From: DASPFV01 sp035620975 | GTDB taxonomy: Bacteria; Acidobacteriota; Vicinamibacteria; Vicinamibacterales; 2-12-FULL-66-21 | Assembly: GCA_035620975.1 (NCBI GenBank) | Contig: DASPFV010000088.1 | Location: 1 to 16,435, forward strand | Length of the DNA stretch: 16,435 nt | Direction of reading: 5' to 3' | Shown: positions 13,212 to 16,435 of the stretch, piece by piece | Layout: every line of letters begins with the position of its first letter | Numbering within the stretch: position 1 is the stretch's first letter | Notes under the pieces: model-generated | Databases searched by the model: none | Told to the model about the DNA's origin: nothing | The model's input: the letters and a program-made list of their open reading frames with translations, nothing else | Position numbers and translations under genes: made by a program

Positions 13212-14639
13212 ATGACTGCCCCGGCCACGTCCCCAACCGAGCTGGAAGCGCGGCTGCAGGCCCAGCGTGAGGCCTTCAACCGAGGTGCTCCGGGCTACGC
13301 GCGACGGATGCGGGCGCTCGCCGCGCTCGGCGATGCGCTGCACGCGCGGCAGGAGGAGCTCCTGGGCGCCATCTCGGACGACTTCGGCGGCCGGGCGCAC
13401 GAGGAGACGCTCGCGCTGGAGCTGTTCCCGCTCTACGACCAGATCCGGCACGCGCGGCGGCACCTGCGGCAGTGGATGCGCCGGCGTCGGGTGAGGAGTA
13501 CCTGGTTCCTCCAGCCGAGCCGCGCCTTCTATCAGTACCAGCCGCTCGGGGTCATCGGCGTGATCGGCGCCTGGAACTACCAGCTCCTGCTGACGCTCGG
13601 TCCGCTCGTCGACGCGCTCGCCGCCGGCAACCACGCCATGCTCAAGCCGTCGGAGATCGCGCCACGCTCGGCCGATGCGATCTCGCGTGTCGTTGCGGAG
13701 GCCTTTCCCGCTGAGTACGTGACCTGCGTCACCGGGGGGCCCGACGTGGCGAGCGCCTTTTCCGGGCTTCCCTTCGACCATCTGTTCTTCACCGGTTCGA
13801 CGCGCGTCGGACAGCTCGTGATGCGGGCGGCGGCCGCGAGCCTCACGCCGGTGACGCTCGAGCTCGGGGGCAAGTCCCCGGCCATCGTCCACGAAAGCTA
13901 TCCGCTCTCCCGAGCGGTCGAGCGCATCATCACCGCGAAGCTCTATAACGCCGGCCAGACCTGCGTTGCGCCGGACTACGTGCTGCTGCCGGCCGGACAG
14001 GAGGCCGCGTTCGAGAGAGCCGCCCGGCACGTCGCCGCCGTCCTCTACCCGCGACTCGGAGACAACCCCGACTACACCCGGATCGTCAGCCGGCGGCACT
14101 ACGATCGGCTCCAGGCTCTGATCGCCGACGCGTCCGCCAGGGGCGCACGAGTGGTGGAGCTCACACCGGGGATGGAGGTCTTTGCACCCGAAGATCGCGT
14201 CCTGCCGCCGATCCTCATCTTCTCGCCGACGGACGCGATGAGCGCGATGCAGGAGGAGATCTTCGGACCGGTGCTGCCCATCGTCGGGTACCGCACGCTC
14301 GATGAGGCGATCGCGTTCGTGAATGCGCGGCCTCGTCCGCTGGCGCTCTACTACTTCGATGACGACGCACGACGGCAGGATGCGGTGCTGGCACAAACGA
14401 TGTCCGGCGGCGTGACGTTCAACGATTGCCTCTTCCACCTCGGGCAGCACAACCTGCCCTTCGGCGGCGTGGGGCCGAGCGGAATGGGGCACTACCACGG
14501 CCTCGACGGGTTCGTCACGTTCTCGAAGAAGCGGGGCGTCATGGTTCAGCGGCGGTGGGCGGCAACGTCGCTGTTCCGGCCTCCCTGGCGCCGCCGCCGG
14601 CGGCTGATCGACGTCCTCCTGCGCCTGGCACGCCGGTGA
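13212..14639 (+). CDS. Coniferyl-aldehyde-dehydrogenase-type NAD(P)+ aldehyde dehydrogenase
   Basis: This is a 475-residue enzyme that oxidises aldehydes to carboxylic acids. Motifs in order are IGAWNYQLLLTLGP with the oxyanion-hole Asn122, HAMLKPSE with Lys145, FFTGSTRVGQ in the nucleotide site, TLELGGKSPAIV with general-base Glu217, YNAGQTCVAPDYV with nucleophile Cys251, EEIFGPVLPI, and LPFGGVGPSGMGHYHGLDGF near the end. The last motif and the Cys context are those of CalB-type coniferyl aldehyde dehydrogenases, a group that also includes fatty-aldehyde enzymes. The C-terminus is unusually Arg-rich with a hydrophobic run (SLFRPPWRRRRRLIDVLLRLARR), possibly membrane-associated. The frame upstream of the ATG lies inside the synthetase gene and is not native coding sequence. 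With the synthetase it gives aldehyde to acid to acyl-CoA. Confidence 0.92.
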   Translation: MTAPATSPTELEARLQAQREAFNRGAPGYARRMRALAALGDALHARQEELLGAISDDFGGRAHEETLALELFPLYDQIRHARRHLRQWMRRRRVRSTWFLQPSRAFYQYQPLGVIGVIGAWNYQLLLTLGPLVDALAAGNHAMLKPSEIAPRSADAISRVVAEAFPAEYVTCVTGGPDVASAFSGLPFDHLFFTGSTRVGQLVMRAAAASLTPVTLELGGKSPAIVHESYPLSRAVERIITAKLYNAGQTCVAPDYVLLPAGQEAAFERAARHVAAVLYPRLGDNPDYTRIVSRRHYDRLQALIADASARGARVVELTPGMEVFAPEDRVLPPILIFSPTDAMSAMQEEIFGPVLPIVGYRTLDEAIAFVNARPRPLALYYFDDDARRQDAVLAQTMSGGVTFNDCLFHLGQHNLPFGGVGPSGMGHYHGLDGFVTFSKKRGVMVQRRWAATSLFRPPWRRRRRLIDVLLRLARR

Positions 14640-14692
14640 GCAGGAACACTCGGATCGAGAGATGGCTGTCGTTCGTCTCCGCTCGTCAGGCT

Positions 14693-16435
14693 CTATCTCT
14701 CCTGCGGCGTCTCGTGCCTCTGCTGACCCCCGGCCTCGTCGGCGATCGACACACGGTCTCGTCCCGGGTCCGTGGGTCGTTTATCACGCCGCCCGAACAG
14801 CCGTGCCCAGAATCCGCGCTTCCTGGGTGTGGGGCCGTCTGCGTCGGCCACGATCACGCCAGGTGTGCGTCCGTCGTCTTCGATGGCGCGCGGCGCCCGC
14901 AGCCAGCGTGGCGCGTCGCCGCGGGTCGCGACCTTCATGAACTGCGCCCAGAGGGGAACGGCCAGTTCCGATGCGTACCCGTTCGCCCGGATCGTCCGGG
15001 GCTGGTCGTAGCCGACCCAGACGCCGGCCACGAGCGACGGCGTAAAGCCGACGAACCACGCGTCCCGGTACTCGTTGGTGGTGCCCGTCTTCCCGCCAGC
15101 CGGGAGGTGGAATCCCAGCCGACGGGCTGCGGACCCTGTGCCGGAATCCAGGACCTCCGCCAGCATGCTGGCCATCCAGTAGGCGGTGTCCGGCCCGATG
15201 GCGCGCCGGGCCGCTTCCTGCCGGTCGAAGAGCACGGTCCCATCGCGATCGACCACGCGGCGGATGACGAATGGAGTCGACACCAGCCCGCCGTTGGCGA
15301 ACGCGGCGAACGCGGCGGTCATCGCGCCGAGCGTGACTTCTCCAGAGCCGAGAGCCACCGATGGGACGTTCGGCAGATCTGCGAACCCAAACGCCCGTGC
15401 CGTGTTCAGCGTCCGCTGCAGGCCGACGTCGTCCAGCAGCCGTACGGCCGCGCGGTTGCTCGACACGCGCAGCGCCTCGCGCAGGGTGAGCGAAGATTCG
15501 GACACATGCTCGTCGTCCGGGCTCCACGTTGCCTGCGCGAGCCGCAGCGGCTCGTCGAGTCGATCGATCTCGTCGTCGGGCCGGTAGCCGGCTTCGAGAG
15601 CGGCGGCGTAGACGAACGGCTTGAACGCGGAGCCTGGCTGCCGGCGGGCCTGCGTCGCCCGGTTGTACGAGCTCTGCGCGAAGTCGCGGCCGCCCACCAG
15701 TGCCCGAATCGCTGCATTCCCCGGATCGATCGCCACGAGCGCCGCCTGGAGCACGTCGCTGGACCGGGCACGCGATTCGGCGGATGCGCCGCGCCGTCTC
15801 GCATCGCGTCGCGTCACTGTTCTCTCAATCGCGCGCAGGCCTTGCGCGACGGCCGCCTCGGCCGCGCGCTGTGTCTGCAGGTCGATGGTGGTGTAGACCT
15901 GCAGCCCGCCTTCCGAGACCCGTTCCCATCCGAACTGCTGCACGAGCAGCCTCCGTACTTCCTCCTTGAAATACGCCCCGTGCGGCTCGTTGCGCCGCAA
16001 GCCGTCCTGCAGTCGAATCGGCGTATTCGACGCGGCTTCGGCCTCGACTGCCGAGAGCGCGTTCGTGTCCACCATGGCCTGCAGCACCACGCTGCGCCGC
16101 ACCCGTGCCCGCTCGGGGTCCACGGTCGGGGCGTAGGCGGAAGGGGCCTGCAGGAGTCCCGCCAGGAGAGCGGCCTCGGCGATGGTGAGCTCCGACGCGC
16201 GCTTGCCGAAGTAGCCCCGCGCCGCCGCCTCGGCGCCGTAGAGGCCGTCGCCGAAATAGACCTTGTTCAGATACAGCTCGAGGATCTCGCGTTTGGTGTA
16301 GTGGCGCTCGAGCTCGATGGCGATGAGCAGCTCTTTCAGCTTGCGCCGGAGCGTCTTCTCGCGCCCGAGGCTTTGCCGGGCCAGCTGCTGCGTGATCGTG
16401 CTGCCGCCCTGTACCGCCCTGCCCGCGCGGAGGAC
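14693..16435 (-). CDS. Class A penicillin-binding protein (PBP1A-type glycosyltransferase/transpeptidase), N-terminus outside window
   Basis: The minus-strand frame is open to the window edge; 580 residues are visible. The first 100 or so are the C-terminal part of a GT51 glycosyltransferase domain: QGGSTITQQLARQSL, then ELERHYTKREILELYLNKVYFG and AARGYFGK. The membrane anchor and the first GT51 motif (EDxxFxxHxG) lie beyond the window. The transpeptidase domain has PGSAFKPF (SxxK, Ser codon at 15629-15631), SSN (SxN) in RVSSNRAAV, and GGKTGTTNEYRDAWFVGFTP (KTGT). The enzyme polymerises lipid II and cross-links peptidoglycan at the outer face of the inner membrane. The C-terminal tail (RKRGFWARLFGRRDKRPTDP) is basic. 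It converges with the aldehyde dehydrogenase gene across 53 bp. Confidence 0.93.
   Translation of the reverse strand, partial: VLRAGRAVQGGSTITQQLARQSLGREKTLRRKLKELLIAIELERHYTKREILELYLNKVYFGDGLYGAEAAARGYFGKRASELTIAEAALLAGLLQAPSAYAPTVDPERARVRRSVVLQAMVDTNALSAVEAEAASNTPIRLQDGLRRNEPHGAYFKEEVRRLLVQQFGWERVSEGGLQVYTTIDLQTQRAAEAAVAQGLRAIERTVTRRDARRRGASAESRARSSDVLQAALVAIDPGNAAIRALVGGRDFAQSSYNRATQARRQPGSAFKPFVYAAALEAGYRPDDEIDRLDEPLRLAQATWSPDDEHVSESSLTLREALRVSSNRAAVRLLDDVGLQRTLNTARAFGFADLPNVPSVALGSGEVTLGAMTAAFAAFANGGLVSTPFVIRRVVDRDGTVLFDRQEAARRAIGPDTAYWMASMLAEVLDSGTGSAARRLGFHLPAGGKTGTTNEYRDAWFVGFTPSLVAGVWVGYDQPRTIRANGYASELAVPLWAQFMKVATRGDAPRWLRAPRAIEDDGRTPGVIVADADGPTPRKRGFWARLFGRRDKRPTDPGRDRVSIADEAGGQQRHETPQER

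Noticed and set aside
11132..13279. A 715-codon open frame on the minus strand opposite the synthetase and GDSL genes
   Set aside because: Its text is Arg/Ala/Val/His-rich without domain motifs and it mirrors the codon-position GC bias of the real plus-strand genes, whose catalytic motifs are complete.
13026..14498. A 490-codon minus-strand frame opposite the aldehyde dehydrogenase
   Set aside because: Shadow frame: low-complexity basic and acidic text, no recognisable domain, and full overlap with a clear dehydrogenase.
14640..14692. A bidirectional terminator between the convergent dehydrogenase and PBP genes
   Set aside because: No hairpin with a convincing stem or T-run is visible in this 53-bp gap.

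Overview
The window is GC-rich throughout, and most genes carry strong third-position GC bias, which explains the many long spurious reading frames opposite the real genes. The mix of genes suggests a soil- or sediment-type heterotroph. It includes a secreted sugar-dehydrogenase-like protein with a cytochrome c domain (PVC-type), a glycoside hydrolase with three CBM6 modules, a Big2/carboxypeptidase-regulatory surface protein and a CalB-type aldehyde dehydrogenase. I would place it in Acidobacteriota, possibly the Vicinamibacteria. That placement is an inference from gene content and style; no rRNA or marker gene is present to confirm it.

Layout. (1) 3-1007 (+): the 3' part of a secreted or surface protein with Ig-like and carboxypeptidase-regulatory folds. 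(2) 1109-3859 (-): a 916-residue secreted protein with a beta-propeller, a HEAT-like stretch, one CxxCH heme site and a discoidin-like end. (3) 3994-4467 (-): a PPOX-type flavin split-barrel protein. (4) 4468-4831: a gene-free stretch holding three tandem copies of a 40-bp unit. (5) 4832-5410 (-): an NlpC/P60 cell-wall hydrolase. (6) 5688-8507 (-): a 939-residue clan GH-A type glycoside hydrolase with three tandem CBM6 modules. (7) 8786-9166 (-): a small DoxX-type membrane protein. (8) 9372-10040 (+): a histidine phosphatase behind a good sigma-70-like promoter. (9) 10041-10366: a gene-free stretch packed with GC-rich hairpins. (10) 10367-11368 (+): a secreted GDSL hydrolase. (11) 11498-13198 and 13212-14639 (+): an acyl-CoA synthetase and a coniferyl-aldehyde-type dehydrogenase, 13 bp apart and almost surely one operon. 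(12) 14693-16435 (-): a class A penicillin-binding protein whose N-terminus lies beyond the window.

How the genes may work together. The glycoside hydrolase, the PVC-type dehydrogenase and the secreted GDSL hydrolase fit an organism that attacks plant or microbial polysaccharides and their ester decorations outside the cytoplasm. The synthetase/dehydrogenase pair has the two activities needed to turn an aromatic or aliphatic aldehyde into its acid and then its CoA thioester. No single defence, secretion or mobile system is visible: I found no transposase, CRISPR array, tRNA or rRNA. The least explained material is non-coding: the 40-bp tandem repeats with a possible relative downstream of the first gene, and the hairpin cluster upstream of the GDSL gene.
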